Shown piece after piece: positions 8,080 to 17,619 of a DNA stretch of 64,000 nt; position 1 is the first letter of the stretch, and each line of letters starts with the position of its first letter. The position numbers and the translations under genes are program-made. This DNA is from Natronosalvus sp042663485 (lineage in GTDB: Archaea; Halobacteriota; Halobacteria; Halobacteriales; Natrialbaceae), in assembly GCA_042663485.1 (NCBI GenBank), contig JBHTAF010000001.1, one strand, 5' to 3'. The notes beneath the pieces are model-generated. The model worked only from the letters and a program-made list of their open reading frames with translations, searched no databases and was not told where the DNA came from.

Positions 8080-9369
8080 ATGAGTCGGGCCCTCGCGATA
8101 AACGGCGGCCCCGAAGCGGTCACCGTCGATGACGACGACGTATTCTCGTGGCCGATCATCACGGACGAAGACGAAGCGGCTGCCCTCGACGTCCTCCGCC
8201 GAGGAGCGATGTCCGGTACCGGGATCACGAAACAGTTCGAAGCGGAGTTCGCGGACTGGCAGGGACAGGAGTACGGCCTCGGCTACAGTTCCGGGACGGC
8301 GTCGCTCCTGGGGGCGATGTACGGCGTCGGTGTCGGCGTCGGCGACGAAGTCATCGGCCCCAGCGTCACCTACTGGGCGGCCATATTGCCGTGTATGGCG
8401 CTGGGCGCGACACCAGTGTTCGCGGATATCGAGCCCGACACCCTGTGTATCGACCCCGAAAGCGTCGAAGAGCGCATCAGCGAGCACACGAAAGCCATCA
8501 TCGTGGTCCACAACTACGGGCATCCAGCCGACATGGATCCGATCATGGAGATCGCCCGCGAACACGATGTCGCGGTCATCGAGGACGTCTCTCACGCCCA
8601 CGGCGGAGAGTACAGGGGCCGCAGATTGGGGAGTATCGGCGACGTCGGCGCCATGTCGCTGATGAGTCGGAAGTCCTTCGCCGTGGGCGAGGCCGGAATG
8701 CTCGTCACCGATGAACGAGAAATCTACGAACGGGCGGTCGCGTTCAGCCACTACTCGCGACACTCTGAAACCCTCGAGCGAGAGGACCTGGTTCGATTCT
8801 CCGGCCTTCCGTTCGGTGGTCACAAACACCGCATGCATCAGATCAGCGCCGCCGTCGGACGCGTCCAGCTGAAACACTACGACGAACGCATGGCGGATAT
8901 TCAGGACGCGATGAACTACTTCTGGGACTTGCTGGAGGACGTCCCAGGCATCCGCGCCCACCGACCCGACGACGAGGGGAGTAACGCCGGCGGTTGGTAC
9001 GCACCGAAGGGACTGTACGACCCCGAGGAACTGGGCGGGTTGCCGGTCACCGACTTCGCCGACGCGGTCGCGGCCGAGGGATCCGTTTGCCGCGGTGGGT
9101 GTAACTTCGCGCTTCACACGCATCCCCTCCTCAACGAGGCCGACGTCTACGGACACGGGAAACCGACTCGCCTCGCACACGCCCACCGCGACGTCCGCGA
9201 AGAAGAAGGCGACCTCCCCGTCGCCGAGGGAATTCAGGAGCGCTGTTTCGCCGTGCCGTGGTTCAAACAGAACCGACCGGCGGTAATAGAGCAACACGCG
9301 GACGCCTACCGCAAGGTCGCGGAGAACTACGAAGAGCTGCTGGAAACGGTTTCCCAGGCCGACGACTGA
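8080..9369 (+). CDS. DegT/DnrJ/EryC1/StrS family aminotransferase
   Basis: About 429 residues from the ATG at MSRALAINGG; the extra 22 residues available upstream are not family-like. PLP-dependent sugar aminotransferase fold: YSSGTASLLGAMYGVGVGVGD (cofactor phosphate loop), VIEDVSHAHGGEYRG (the Asp that contacts the pyridine nitrogen), and SLMSRKSFAVGEAG with the Schiff-base Lys near residue 198. Such enzymes move an amino group between glutamate or glutamine and a keto-sugar or keto-cyclitol. The C-terminal region (WFKQNRPAVIEQHADAYRK) is also typical. Followed after 109 bp by an epimerase on the same strand. In this island it may deaminate an amino sugar or make one; direction is not determinable. 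Confidence 0.9.
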   Translation: MSRALAINGGPEAVTVDDDDVFSWPIITDEDEAAALDVLRRGAMSGTGITKQFEAEFADWQGQEYGLGYSSGTASLLGAMYGVGVGVGDEVIGPSVTYWAAILPCMALGATPVFADIEPDTLCIDPESVEERISEHTKAIIVVHNYGHPADMDPIMEIAREHDVAVIEDVSHAHGGEYRGRRLGSIGDVGAMSLMSRKSFAVGEAGMLVTDEREIYERAVAFSHYSRHSETLEREDLVRFSGLPFGGHKHRMHQISAAVGRVQLKHYDERMADIQDAMNYFWDLLEDVPGIRAHRPDDEGSNAGGWYAPKGLYDPEELGGLPVTDFADAVAAEGSVCRGGCNFALHTHPLLNEADVYGHGKPTRLAHAHRDVREEEGDLPVAEGIQERCFAVPWFKQNRPAVIEQHADAYRKVAENYEELLETVSQADD

Positions 9370-9478
9370 TTGGCGGCGGGCCCGATCGAATTCGCCGCCG
9401 CACACCGATCAGATAGGCCGTCGGTACCTTTATATCGAATTGCCGTTTCCATTCGAAGGTAACCTGCGATACCCAGCT

Positions 9479-10525
9479 ATGAGCGAAGGAAATACACGCC
9501 CCGCTGCAGTCTCGACCGAAGCACAGCTAGATGACCTCCTCTCCGAGCCCTACCCCGAGGACGTCGAATTCGCCCGACAACTCGAGGGCGACGTCATGGT
9601 TCTCGGTGCGGGCGGGAAGATGGGGCCGACGCTCATCAGGCGGATCCTGCGTGCGAACGAGGAAGCAAACGCCGACACGACCGTATACGCCGTCTCGCGG
9701 TACTCCGACCGCTCCCTCGAGGAGAAAATCCAGTCGTGGGGTGCTGAAACGATCCGGGCAGACCTCCTCGAGGAGGGCGCGCTCGAGTCGCTTCCGGACT
9801 GCGAGAACGTCATCTACCTGGTCGGCATGAAGTTCGGCACGACCGGCCAGGAGCCCAAAACCTGGGCGATCAACGCCTACCTTCCAGGACGCGTCGCGAG
9901 CCGATTCGAGGACTCGCGGATCACCGCGCTCTCGACTGGCAACGTCTACCCGCCAGTGCCAGTCGACTCCGGTGGATCCGTAGAGACGGACGAGACGGGG
10001 CCGGTGGGCGAGTACGCCCAGTCGTGTCTGGGGCGCGAACGCGTCTTCCAGCACTTCTCGAAGGAGAACGGGACGCCCACGTGTCTGCTCCGGCTCAATT
10101 ACGCCGTCGAACTCCGCTACGGCGTCTTGCTCGACCTCGCGAAGCGAGTCTATGCGGAAGACCCGGTTCCGCTCGAGATGGGCCACGTGAACGTCATCTG
10201 GCAGGGCGACGCCAACTCGGCGTGTTTCCGCTCCCTGGAGCTGGCCGATTCCCCCGCGGAGATCCTGAACGTCACCGGGCCGAACGTCCTCTCGGTGCGC
10301 GACCTCGCCGAACAGTTCGCCGACGAGTTCGGCTGCGACGTGACGTTCGAAGGCGAGGAGAAGGAGACGGCGTTACTCAACGACGCGAGTCGGAGTCACG
10401 AGCTATTCGAAGAACCGAGAATGGCGATCGACGACGTCGTCGAACTCGTCGCCTCGTGGGTCGAACAGGACGGTCCTACCCTCGGCAAACCCACGAAGTT
10501 TCACGTCCGAGACGGCGAATTCTGA
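9479..10525 (+). CDS. NAD-dependent epimerase/dehydratase family protein with altered YxxxK
   Basis: About 348 residues from the ATG at MSEGNTRPAAV (a TTG 13 codons upstream is open but a TATA-like TTTATATC lies just before that point). Rossmann motif VLGAGGKMGPTLIRR near residue 55, then IYLVGMKFGT, a Ser in TALSTGNVYPP and the catalytic Tyr in GEYAQSCLGRE. The Lys four residues after the Tyr in extended SDRs is Cys here, so standard hydride-transfer chemistry is doubtful. The C-terminal half (EILNVTGPNVLSVRDLAEQFADEFG) is normal for epimerases. Probably acts on the same sugar as the aminotransferase before it, or is a non-redox relative. Confidence 0.85.
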   Translation: MSEGNTRPAAVSTEAQLDDLLSEPYPEDVEFARQLEGDVMVLGAGGKMGPTLIRRILRANEEANADTTVYAVSRYSDRSLEEKIQSWGAETIRADLLEEGALESLPDCENVIYLVGMKFGTTGQEPKTWAINAYLPGRVASRFEDSRITALSTGNVYPPVPVDSGGSVETDETGPVGEYAQSCLGRERVFQHFSKENGTPTCLLRLNYAVELRYGVLLDLAKRVYAEDPVPLEMGHVNVIWQGDANSACFRSLELADSPAEILNVTGPNVLSVRDLAEQFADEFGCDVTFEGEEKETALLNDASRSHELFEEPRMAIDDVVELVASWVEQDGPTLGKPTKFHVRDGEF

Positions 10526-10610
10526 GAGGGGCCGCCGACAGGGAGGGGATTCCTTCTCGTGGCCGCGGCGATGTTCGATTCCCAGTTCGATCCGCCTCGA
10601 GAGCCCGCAC

Positions 10611-12059
10611 CTACTCGTACATCGACTCGATTTCCCACGCCTCGAGCGGCGTGAACCGCGATGGATCGAGTTCGAAACGCCGGCCGAACGGCGCGTCGAT
10701 TACGCTTCCGAACTGCATGTGACCGTCCGCGACGTCGAGCGCGGCGAATCCATCCTCGTGACGCTCGTAGAGGTCGCCGTGGGCCTCGAGGAGCGTCTCC
10801 TGGAGGTCCTCGGGGAGGAAGCTCAGGCCGCGATAGTAGTGGTGGCCGTTGCGTTCGATGTGATCCAGTCCGAGCGTCCCCATCACCGCCAGGTCGTGGA
10901 GCAACTCGACCGGACCGATCGTGGTGAGGTCCTCCCCGCTCATGACGTAGTCGCCATCCGTCTCTCGGCGGCGTTTCTCGATGAGACAGGCGTTGACGAC
11001 GCCCTTGAAGACGCCCTTGCAGTTTTTGTGGCTCGTCCCGGCGTAGCCACACTCGAGGGCGCGACCGGCACTGTCCAACCGGTCGTCGGACTCGTCGATG
11101 ATGATCGGCGGGCTGTCACTCCACCCTGAGAGGACTTCGCGTGTCTCGTCGGTAAGTGCCTGCTCGCGAGGGAGCGGCTGTTCGACGTAGGCTACGTGAT
11201 CGACGACGGCAGCGAGGGCCGGATCGTCGGCGTGGCGCTCCCATTGCTCTTTGAAGACGCGGACGCTCTCGTACTGCTCGTTCGCGTCGAGCGTGCAGAG
11301 ATACGTGTTGTGTGCCCCCTCCTCGAGAACCGCACCGATTTGGGCGAGTCGGTCTGCGTCGCGCGCTTCGTCCGCCGAGAGTTTGATCTTGAAGTGGGTG
11401 ATTCCGTCGCGCTCGACGTACTCCTCGAGCGCCTGTGGGAGTCCATCCTCGAGCCTGTTCGTTGTGTCGATTTCGTCCCGTCGGAGCGGATCCGCCAGTC
11501 CGACGGTGTGTCGAACGGCCGCTTCTCGAGTCGGCTTCTCGGGCAAGTACGCCGTGAGCGATTCGCCCTCGAGTTCGGGGTAGATTCGCCCCGGGTCGAC
11601 CCCGAAGGCGCCGTTGCGGATTCCGTCCGCGAAGGTGATGTCCTGATGGCGACAGAACGCGTCGATGAGTGCCTGTTCGACCATGCTCACGCCGTAACCC
11701 CAGAGCAGCGGCGGGTGCTCGGTGTCGGCGGCCCACTGACGCTGGTGCTCGTAGAGGTCGTGCCAGAGGTCGAAGACGGTCGGTGCGGCCTCGAGATCCT
11801 GGACGTGGTCGCAGGCAGCGGTGAACACCTCGAGCAGACGTTCGTTCTGTTCGACCAGCGAGAGGTCGGGGTCCTTGAGAAACCACATCGGGGCGATTCC
11901 GACCATCGAGACGCCCGTCGCCCGCTCGCCGTCGACGGCAATCTCGAGGTCGAGGAAGTGGTGAGCGCCCTCTGTCGCGACGACGTTGCCGAAGTGAAAC
12001 GGCATTCGGGTGTCGTTGTTGCGCACGTACTGGTCGGCACGGAGGACTTCGATTTCCAT
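10611..12059 (-). CDS. enolase-superfamily (mandelate racemase/muconate cycloisomerase-like) protein
   Basis: 482 residues, somewhat longer than the usual 370-420. Conserved catalytic pieces are in order: KIK at 224-226 (THFKIKLS), metal ligands Asp258 (CTLDANEQY), Glu293 (YVEQPLP) and Asp322/Glu323 (IIDESDDR), and a Lys on the opposite side near 345-348 (GTSHKNCKG). This resembles the Lys-Lys arrangement of the muconate-cycloisomerase branch. The family abstracts a proton next to a carboxylate, and many members are sugar-acid dehydratases. Together with the HpcH/HpaI aldolase it could form a dehydrate-then-cleave pathway. It ends 85 bp from the convergent epimerase and starts opposite the exported beta-helix gene. 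Confidence 0.88.
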   Translation of the reverse strand: MEIEVLRADQYVRNNDTRMPFHFGNVVATEGAHHFLDLEIAVDGERATGVSMVGIAPMWFLKDPDLSLVEQNERLLEVFTAACDHVQDLEAAPTVFDLWHDLYEHQRQWAADTEHPPLLWGYGVSMVEQALIDAFCRHQDITFADGIRNGAFGVDPGRIYPELEGESLTAYLPEKPTREAAVRHTVGLADPLRRDEIDTTNRLEDGLPQALEEYVERDGITHFKIKLSADEARDADRLAQIGAVLEEGAHNTYLCTLDANEQYESVRVFKEQWERHADDPALAAVVDHVAYVEQPLPREQALTDETREVLSGWSDSPPIIIDESDDRLDSAGRALECGYAGTSHKNCKGVFKGVVNACLIEKRRRETDGDYVMSGEDLTTIGPVELLHDLAVMGTLGLDHIERNGHHYYRGLSFLPEDLQETLLEAHGDLYERHEDGFAALDVADGHMQFGSVIDAPFGRRFELDPSRFTPLEAWEIESMYE

Positions 12060-12355
12060 ACCAGGAGCAGTGCCAGGAGAGACATAAGTATGCGTGATTG
12101 GGGGCGGCGAGACAGTCGGCGGTATGCTCGAGAACCGAGGCGTGCAGTCCGGAACGTTCGGTCGAGACGACCTGCATGCAACTGAGTCATCGAGGTTACA
12201 CGGCTGTCGTAGGAGCCACGAAAGACGATTTTGACGCCTTCCATCGACATACGACCGTTTTCCTGAGCATGGATTGAATCGAACGTTCAGAAACCGTTGT
12301 CAGTCAATCTAAGTTAAATTTAATTACTACAATGCAGTGGTTGTCATTGGCTATC

Positions 12356-14428
12356 ATGACTGATGCTAGCGAGCGGGGAGAGACAGACGTATCTGACCGT
12401 GACGGTACGGTCGGTAGTACATTGAGCCGACGAGCAGCGATGAGCGCACTGGGGGTAGCCGGCCTCGGGTTGGTAAGTGGCCAGGTCGGTGCTCAGGAGC
12501 GAAGCCGACAGCCGTGGACCCGATGGGAGGGCGACGTACACGCCGACGGCCACGATTTGCTCGCTCTGGGTGGACTCGAGATGGCGGCGACGGCGGAACG
12601 AATTTCGGATTTTGCCGGGCAGAACCTCAGCGTCGACGAGGGGGTGTTGAACGCCGACGTTCCGGAACCGCCGAGTACACTGGTCGACGTGATCGACATC
12701 GACGACTACGGTGCAGATCCTACGGGTGAGGAACCGTCGGACGACGCACTCGATGCGGCGATCGACGATCTGAGCGACGGCGACACCCTGGTGATGACCG
12801 ACGGGGAGTACTGGTTCGACGGCGAACACGAGATCTTCGAGGATTACGTGACGGTTCTCGGCACGGGATCGAAACTGCGGGTCACCGGCGTCGGGTACGG
12901 GGCGTACGCGCACTTCATCTCGTTCGGTAACTGGACTGCCGTCAGCGACTTCGGCGGCGATACGGTCAATGCGACTGACGTCAGCGAAGGCGATCAGCGG
13001 ATCGAGGTCGAGGACGTCTCGCCGTTCAGCGTCGGCGACGACGTCACGATCTCGGAGTCGAAGTACAATAACTCGCCGACGCTTTCCTGGGGCGGCACCG
13101 CCGGGCGTGGCACCTGCCCAACGAGGGCCGTCATCCGCGAAATCGACGGTTCGACGCTTTATCTCGACCGCGGCCTGAACTACGATCACGACGCTGGTAA
13201 CGCCGGCGTGTTCCTGCTGGACTCGGTCGTCGGCGGCCGGTTCGTCGACATGCACCTGACCGATGGCGACGGCGAGGACGAGACCGAGGGCTTCCTGATG
13301 TGCGCCTACGCACGCGACTGCAAGTTCATCAACTGCACTGCCGAGAACTACGTCGGGTTCCCGTTCGTCGACATCCACTCGCTCCGAACGGTGATGGTCG
13401 ACTGCGAGGCGACGAACCCGGTCCTCCCCGAGGGTCGAGCGTCCTCTCACTGGGAACCCTTCCAATTTCGCGGCAGTACGGACCCGACGGTCGTGCGCCC
13501 GTCGATCGACACCTGCCGGCGCGGGATCGACATCAACGCCGGGTCGAACGTGGTCAGAATCTTCGACCCGCGGATCAGGAACGCGTACCTCCACGGCATC
13601 TGCTTTCACTCGAACGCCACGCAGCAGGTCTACGGCGCCTACGAGGTCTACGGCGGCCGGATCGAAGGCGCCGAGGAGATACTCCACGACAAGTACCACG
13701 CCGGATACGGACTCTCGCTGTCGCCCAACCAGAGTCACGTGAAGGCGTTCGGAACGACCGTCGTCGGTCGCCCCGCCGCCGTCAATACCCCCTACGGCCA
13801 GGCATCGAACCTCACGCTCGAGGGATGCGAACTCGAGACGTTCGCGGGCACTGGCGCGAACGTAGTAAACGGCAATCTTCGAAACTCGAGGTTCGAATCC
13901 GTCTCCATCGTCGGTCGCGGCGGGAACGACGACGTTGCCCTCAACCTCGCCGGAGCGGAGAACGTCTCCGTTTCCGGGGACATTTCGGGGAGTTTCACGG
14001 ACGACGTGGTCTACGTCGGAGACGCCGAGAACGTGACCCTCGAGGTGAACGTCCTGGACAACGACACTGCCGCCAGCGACGTGACGATCGAACACTCACG
14101 GAACGTATCGGTGACCGGTACGCTGCACGGGAGCGGCCGGTCCGTCGCCACGAGCGGCGACGTCTCCGACGTCCGCGTCGTCGACGTCGACGCGAAGGCA
14201 GACGCGCCTCCCATCGGCCACCACGGTGCCGACGGCACCGTCTCCAACCTGTGGGTGACGGCCTGTAACACCGTCGGCGGTGCCGACACAGACATCGACT
14301 TTGCAGACGAACTGGAGACGGAGATCGAGGGTCTGTGGATCCAGAACAACGTCTGTGGCGACGTGTCGTTCCACGGGAGCGCGAGTGACGAAGACAAGTT
14401 CGTGACTGGGAATCTGACCGGCCAGTAG
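12356..14428 (+). CDS. Tat-exported right-handed beta-helix (pectate-lyase-like) protein
   Basis: About 690 residues. A Tat signal is seen near residues 24-47 (LSRRAAMSALGVAGLGL, then VGAQ), so the protein is likely secreted folded. A Pectate_lyase_3-type opening follows (IDDYGADPTGEEPSDDALDAA), then a long run of short beta-strand repeats rich in Asn/Asp/Val, typical of a parallel beta-helix. I recognise no defined catalytic residues. No lipobox Cys is seen near the cleavage region, suggesting release or binding to the cell surface. The divergent enolase-superfamily gene and the island suggest that it binds or cleaves an external polysaccharide feeding the pathway. A start eight codons earlier is possible. 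Confidence 0.82.
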   Translation: MTDASERGETDVSDRDGTVGSTLSRRAAMSALGVAGLGLVSGQVGAQERSRQPWTRWEGDVHADGHDLLALGGLEMAATAERISDFAGQNLSVDEGVLNADVPEPPSTLVDVIDIDDYGADPTGEEPSDDALDAAIDDLSDGDTLVMTDGEYWFDGEHEIFEDYVTVLGTGSKLRVTGVGYGAYAHFISFGNWTAVSDFGGDTVNATDVSEGDQRIEVEDVSPFSVGDDVTISESKYNNSPTLSWGGTAGRGTCPTRAVIREIDGSTLYLDRGLNYDHDAGNAGVFLLDSVVGGRFVDMHLTDGDGEDETEGFLMCAYARDCKFINCTAENYVGFPFVDIHSLRTVMVDCEATNPVLPEGRASSHWEPFQFRGSTDPTVVRPSIDTCRRGIDINAGSNVVRIFDPRIRNAYLHGICFHSNATQQVYGAYEVYGGRIEGAEEILHDKYHAGYGLSLSPNQSHVKAFGTTVVGRPAAVNTPYGQASNLTLEGCELETFAGTGANVVNGNLRNSRFESVSIVGRGGNDDVALNLAGAENVSVSGDISGSFTDDVVYVGDAENVTLEVNVLDNDTAASDVTIEHSRNVSVTGTLHGSGRSVATSGDVSDVRVVDVDAKADAPPIGHHGADGTVSNLWVTACNTVGGADTDIDFADELETEIEGLWIQNNVCGDVSFHGSASDEDKFVTGNLTGQ

Positions 14429-14449
14429 CCGATCCTACCCACTCCGTCT

Positions 14450-14469
14450 CCTCTTCGATCGAGAAGAGG
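14450..14469 (+). terminator. hairpin after the beta-helix gene
   Basis: CCTCTTC / GAAGAGG stem of 7 bp with a 6-base loop, 22 bp past the stop codon. No clear T-run follows, so it may be only an RNA 3' structure. Confidence 0.35.
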
Positions 14470-14937
14470 GCGAACTTGCGATCATCTCTACCTCCGCGAG
14501 CCGGTCGCGGACAGTCCGTCGTACGCCGAAACGCCATCCATCTCGAGAGGGATGGTGGCGTCAGTCACGTCACTGGGCGCCAGATTGTACTCGTCTGGCG
14601 TTCGTTGCACGATTCTGGGTCGTCAAACGGCTCCCGCGCGGCTACGATAGCCCCCGGTAGTGATCGCGGGCGTTCTGCGACCAAATTGGCGGGCAACGAC
14701 CTGGTAGTGTCTATTCGAGCGAATGTTCTACCCGGTATTCTCGTTTGGAACGTCGAAAGACGTCTCTTCGATCCAAGCCCGGTACGGACTTCAAATGGAT
14801 CGGTGGTCGCCCCATGTCATTAAGTAGCATCGGGTTCAGGGAATGCATACTGACAGCAGTTGCTCTCCGGTAGATGTCGTCCGAGTATGTTTAACACAGC
14901 CAAACATTTATCTTCCACATACGCCCATTAGCCAGGT
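14470..14937. other. 468-bp gap holding the IclR promoter
   Basis: The last 50 bp are AT-rich and contain TTTATC at 14907-14912, 25 bp before the regulator ATG, with a TGTTT-N9-AAACA inverted repeat just upstream (near 14888-14906) that could be its own operator. The rest shows no recognisable gene. Confidence 0.45.
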
Positions 14938-15699
14938 ATGGCCGAAGCAAAGAATCCGGTTCAGGCGGTCCAGCGTTCCCTCGAAATCGTGGATATGCTC
15001 CGGGACACCGGTGGGGCTCGCGTCACGGAGGTCGCCAGGGAGATCGGCGTCTCGAAGGGGACTGCCCACTGCCACCTGGCGACCCTCGAAGAAAGTGGGT
15101 ACGTCGTCAACGAGAGCGGCGAGTACAAACTGGGATTGCGGTTCATCGACCTCGCCCACTACGCGAAGAACCGCATCGACATCTACGACATCGCGACGAC
15201 GGAGGTCGACACACTCGCCGAAGAGTCCGGAGAGATGGCGTTATTCACCGTCGAAGAAGACGGCGAAGGAATCTGTCTGTACACGGCCAAGGGCGCAAAT
15301 GCCGTCCAGACCGAGATCTACGTCGGGTATCGAAACGCCCTCTACCACACCGCTGTCGGGAAGGCGATGCTCGCGTTCATGCCAGCGAACGAGCGCGACC
15401 GGCTCATCCAGGACATGGAGTTCGACGCCTTCACCCCGAACACGATCACCGACGAGGAGGCGTTACGCACGGAACTCGAGACGATTCGTGAAAGTGGAAT
15501 CGCGTACAACCACGGCGAGACGATCCAGGGGCTCGTCGGCGTCGGCGCGCCGATCCGCGACCAGGACGGGACGATCTACGGTGCGATCAGCATCATCGGT
15601 CCGGTGCGCCGGATGGACGAGGAACGCCTCGAAACGGAAATACCGGAGATGATTCGGCGGGCAGTCAACATCATCGAGATCAACATTACCTCGCTGTGA
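14938..15699 (+). CDS. IclR family transcriptional regulator
   Basis: 253 residues, the normal family length. The N-terminal winged HTH (VQRSLEIVDMLRDTGGARVTEVAREIGVSKGTAHCHLATLEESG) is followed by the IclR effector domain (residues about 75-250) with YVGYRNALYHTAVGKAMLAFMP and GLVGVGAPIRDQDG. In haloarchaea as in bacteria, IclR proteins sense a pathway metabolite and control neighbouring catabolic genes. Its place at the edge of the oxidoreductase/aldolase/aminotransferase island makes it the likely local regulator, probably autoregulated, since an inverted repeat sits beside its TATA box. A leaderless promoter supports the chosen ATG. Confidence 0.93.
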   Translation: MAEAKNPVQAVQRSLEIVDMLRDTGGARVTEVAREIGVSKGTAHCHLATLEESGYVVNESGEYKLGLRFIDLAHYAKNRIDIYDIATTEVDTLAEESGEMALFTVEEDGEGICLYTAKGANAVQTEIYVGYRNALYHTAVGKAMLAFMPANERDRLIQDMEFDAFTPNTITDEEALRTELETIRESGIAYNHGETIQGLVGVGAPIRDQDGTIYGAISIIGPVRRMDEERLETEIPEMIRRAVNIIEINITSL

Positions 15700-16032
15700 A
15701 CGCGTTTCCGTCTCCGTGAACGCCGTCGGCGAAGGAACACGCCGGCATCAGGGCCACTCGAAACGGCCTCCGTACGTCTCGGACGGGGTCCCGTGCTGAT
15801 CCGTCGAAACGGGGCCGTACCAGGTCGAAACAGACGAAACGTCGTTCGGGAGACGGTCGGACGCGACAGGAGCGTACCCATTATCGTCTGGATATTACTA
15901 TCGAGAGCGTGGAATCGTGCGGCATAGCATCCCACTCCGGCCACAAGAGCACTGTCTCCCCACCCTGGCAGAGCACAAACTCTCCGCCGACCGCCAGAGC
16001 TATGTTCGCTCTGGAACATCCATTCCCATCGA
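15700..16032. other. 333-bp gap
   Basis: Between the IclR gene and the GNAT gene. No ORF, repeat or clear promoter motif that I can defend. Confidence 0.4.
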
Positions 16033-16920
16033 ATGCTCGAGATACGACCACTCACGGCCGACGACCTCGACGACGCGCTGGCCCTCTCGACGCAGGTCGG
16101 CTGGAACCAGCTACCCGCCGACTGGGAGCGGCTGCTCACCTGCTGTCCAGCGGGCTGTTTCGCCGGCACCGTCGACGGCGAACTCGTCGCGACGACTACC
16201 GTGATTACGTACGGTGCTGACGGCGACGGAGCAGACGTCAGCTGGATCGGGATGGTGCTCGTCGACGAAGCCCACAGGGGCCAGGGGTTCGGCAGTCGAA
16301 TCTTCGAACACGGACTCGAGTACGCACGCGAGAACGGGGGCGATCTCGTCGGCCTCGACGCGACACACCTCGGAGAACCGATCTACCGAAACTACGGGTT
16401 CGAGCGCGTCGAGCCCGTGTTCCGCTGGCAGGGGACCCTTTCCCGGCCCGAAGACGTAGCGAACGACCAGGAACCGGTGTACGGAAGGGAGACCATCGAA
16501 CGCCTCACCCCTCCAGACGCCGACGCCGTCCTCGAGTTCGATCGCCGTCACGTCGGTGTCGACCGGAGCACGCTACTCGAGGAACTGTTCGCCGAGCCCG
16601 AGGTTCGCGGGTTCTACTCGGGAACGTCGTCCGGGGTCGAGGGCTACGCAATCGTTCGACCGGGAAGAACACACTGGCAGATCGGACCGTTCGTGGCGAC
16701 CGAGCCATCCGTGGTCGATCACCTACTCCGGGCCGTTTCGGCCGACCTCGCTGGCGAGACGGTGATCGTCGATTCACCGGAACGGGGTCCAACCACGACC
16801 TCCCTCGAGACGTTCGGCCTCTCTCGCGAGCGAGAACTCGTGCGGATGACGTATCCCGATCGCGAACCGGCACTGGCCGCCGAATCGGTCCACGGATTTC
16901 TCGATTTCGCGTTCGGCTGA
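16033..16920 (+). CDS. GNAT family N-acetyltransferase, two-domain
   Basis: 295 residues. The N-terminal GNAT domain has the acetyl-CoA loop in GMVLVDEAHRGQGFGSRIFEHGLEYA (near residues 73-100) and the C-terminal GNAT strand EPIYRNYGFERVEPVFRW. The second half (about 150-290) looks like the DUF1248-type domain found after GNAT in many archaeal and bacterial proteins (VEGYAIVRPGRTHWQIGPFVA). Cytoplasmic; transfers acetyl to an unknown amine. It stands alone, with more than 1 kb of poor sequence behind it. Confidence 0.87.
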   Translation: MLEIRPLTADDLDDALALSTQVGWNQLPADWERLLTCCPAGCFAGTVDGELVATTTVITYGADGDGADVSWIGMVLVDEAHRGQGFGSRIFEHGLEYARENGGDLVGLDATHLGEPIYRNYGFERVEPVFRWQGTLSRPEDVANDQEPVYGRETIERLTPPDADAVLEFDRRHVGVDRSTLLEELFAEPEVRGFYSGTSSGVEGYAIVRPGRTHWQIGPFVATEPSVVDHLLRAVSADLAGETVIVDSPERGPTTTSLETFGLSRERELVRMTYPDREPALAAESVHGFLDFAFG

Positions 16921-17321
16921 TTCGGTCCTGCTTCGTCTCACGAAATGGGCTGTTAGCGATCTCATTGCGTCTAGTCGATAATTGATATCGAGTGGCCGTT
17001 TTGGACGGGAAAGCCACGGCCGTTACGAACTCGGTCGAGTCATCCTCGCTCCTGGTTCTCGGTGAGCGACGAGCGACCGAACCGCGAATCACAGTCACGA
17101 GCGTGTAAGTATCTGCGTCACGGTCGGGAGCTCTCGCTAAAATTTGTCAGTTTCGAGTTTTGTTTGATGGATTCGTTCATTAGTAGTGTATAATACCCCC
17201 ACTATAAATCCAGATACGCTCTCGACATCCTCTCAACTTACTGGGAAAGTACACAACGCGAAACTCGACGACGTAAGTTTCGTGTAGAGCGTAGTCGACG
17301 GACCGAGTTGACCGCTCAACT

Positions 17322-17339
17322 CTGCTCTAATGAGAGCAG
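17322..17339. repeat. hairpin CTGCTCT-AATG-AGAGCAG
   Basis: Perfect 7-bp stem with a 4-base loop in the gene-poor stretch. Its core matches the stronger palindrome 250 bp downstream. Confidence 0.55.
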
Positions 17340-17589
17340 GGAGAGTGCCGTAGCCGACAACCAAGAATACGGCTTCAGAAGGAACGTATTGCACAATCGA
17401 TCGACTCAGGAACTCCGTTCTGGGTCGCTGTCGCATCATCAAAGTCCACGACGCGAGGAAACCGGTTCGACCTCATTAATCTTGTGTAATTATATCAATA
17501 CCTTATTCTGGAGATATTGGCAGAATAGTATCAATACCGGCTCGAGACGGCTTCGTCGGCCTCACCACACAACTCGTTCTGCTGACCCA

Positions 17590-17610
17590 CACGAGAGCAA
17601 TGCTCTCGTG
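17590..17610. repeat. 21-bp perfect palindrome
   Basis: CACGAGAGCA, one central A, then TGCTCTCGTG: ten perfect base pairs. It could be the end of a small mobile element, a transcription terminator or a protein site. Confidence 0.6.
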
Positions 17611-17619
17611 ACGGCGTGA

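Noticed and set aside
7906..9405. Long minus-strand open frame over the aminotransferase
   Set aside because: Antisense to the DegT family gene; composition is that of a shadow frame.
12344..14095. Long minus-strand open frame over the beta-helix gene
   Set aside because: Val/Asp/Arg-biased shadow with no motif; the plus strand has a Tat signal and family motifs.
17308..17619. 103-codon plus-strand frame in the gene-poor region
   Set aside because: Composition unlike haloarchaeal proteins, spans hairpins and repeats, no recognisable domain.
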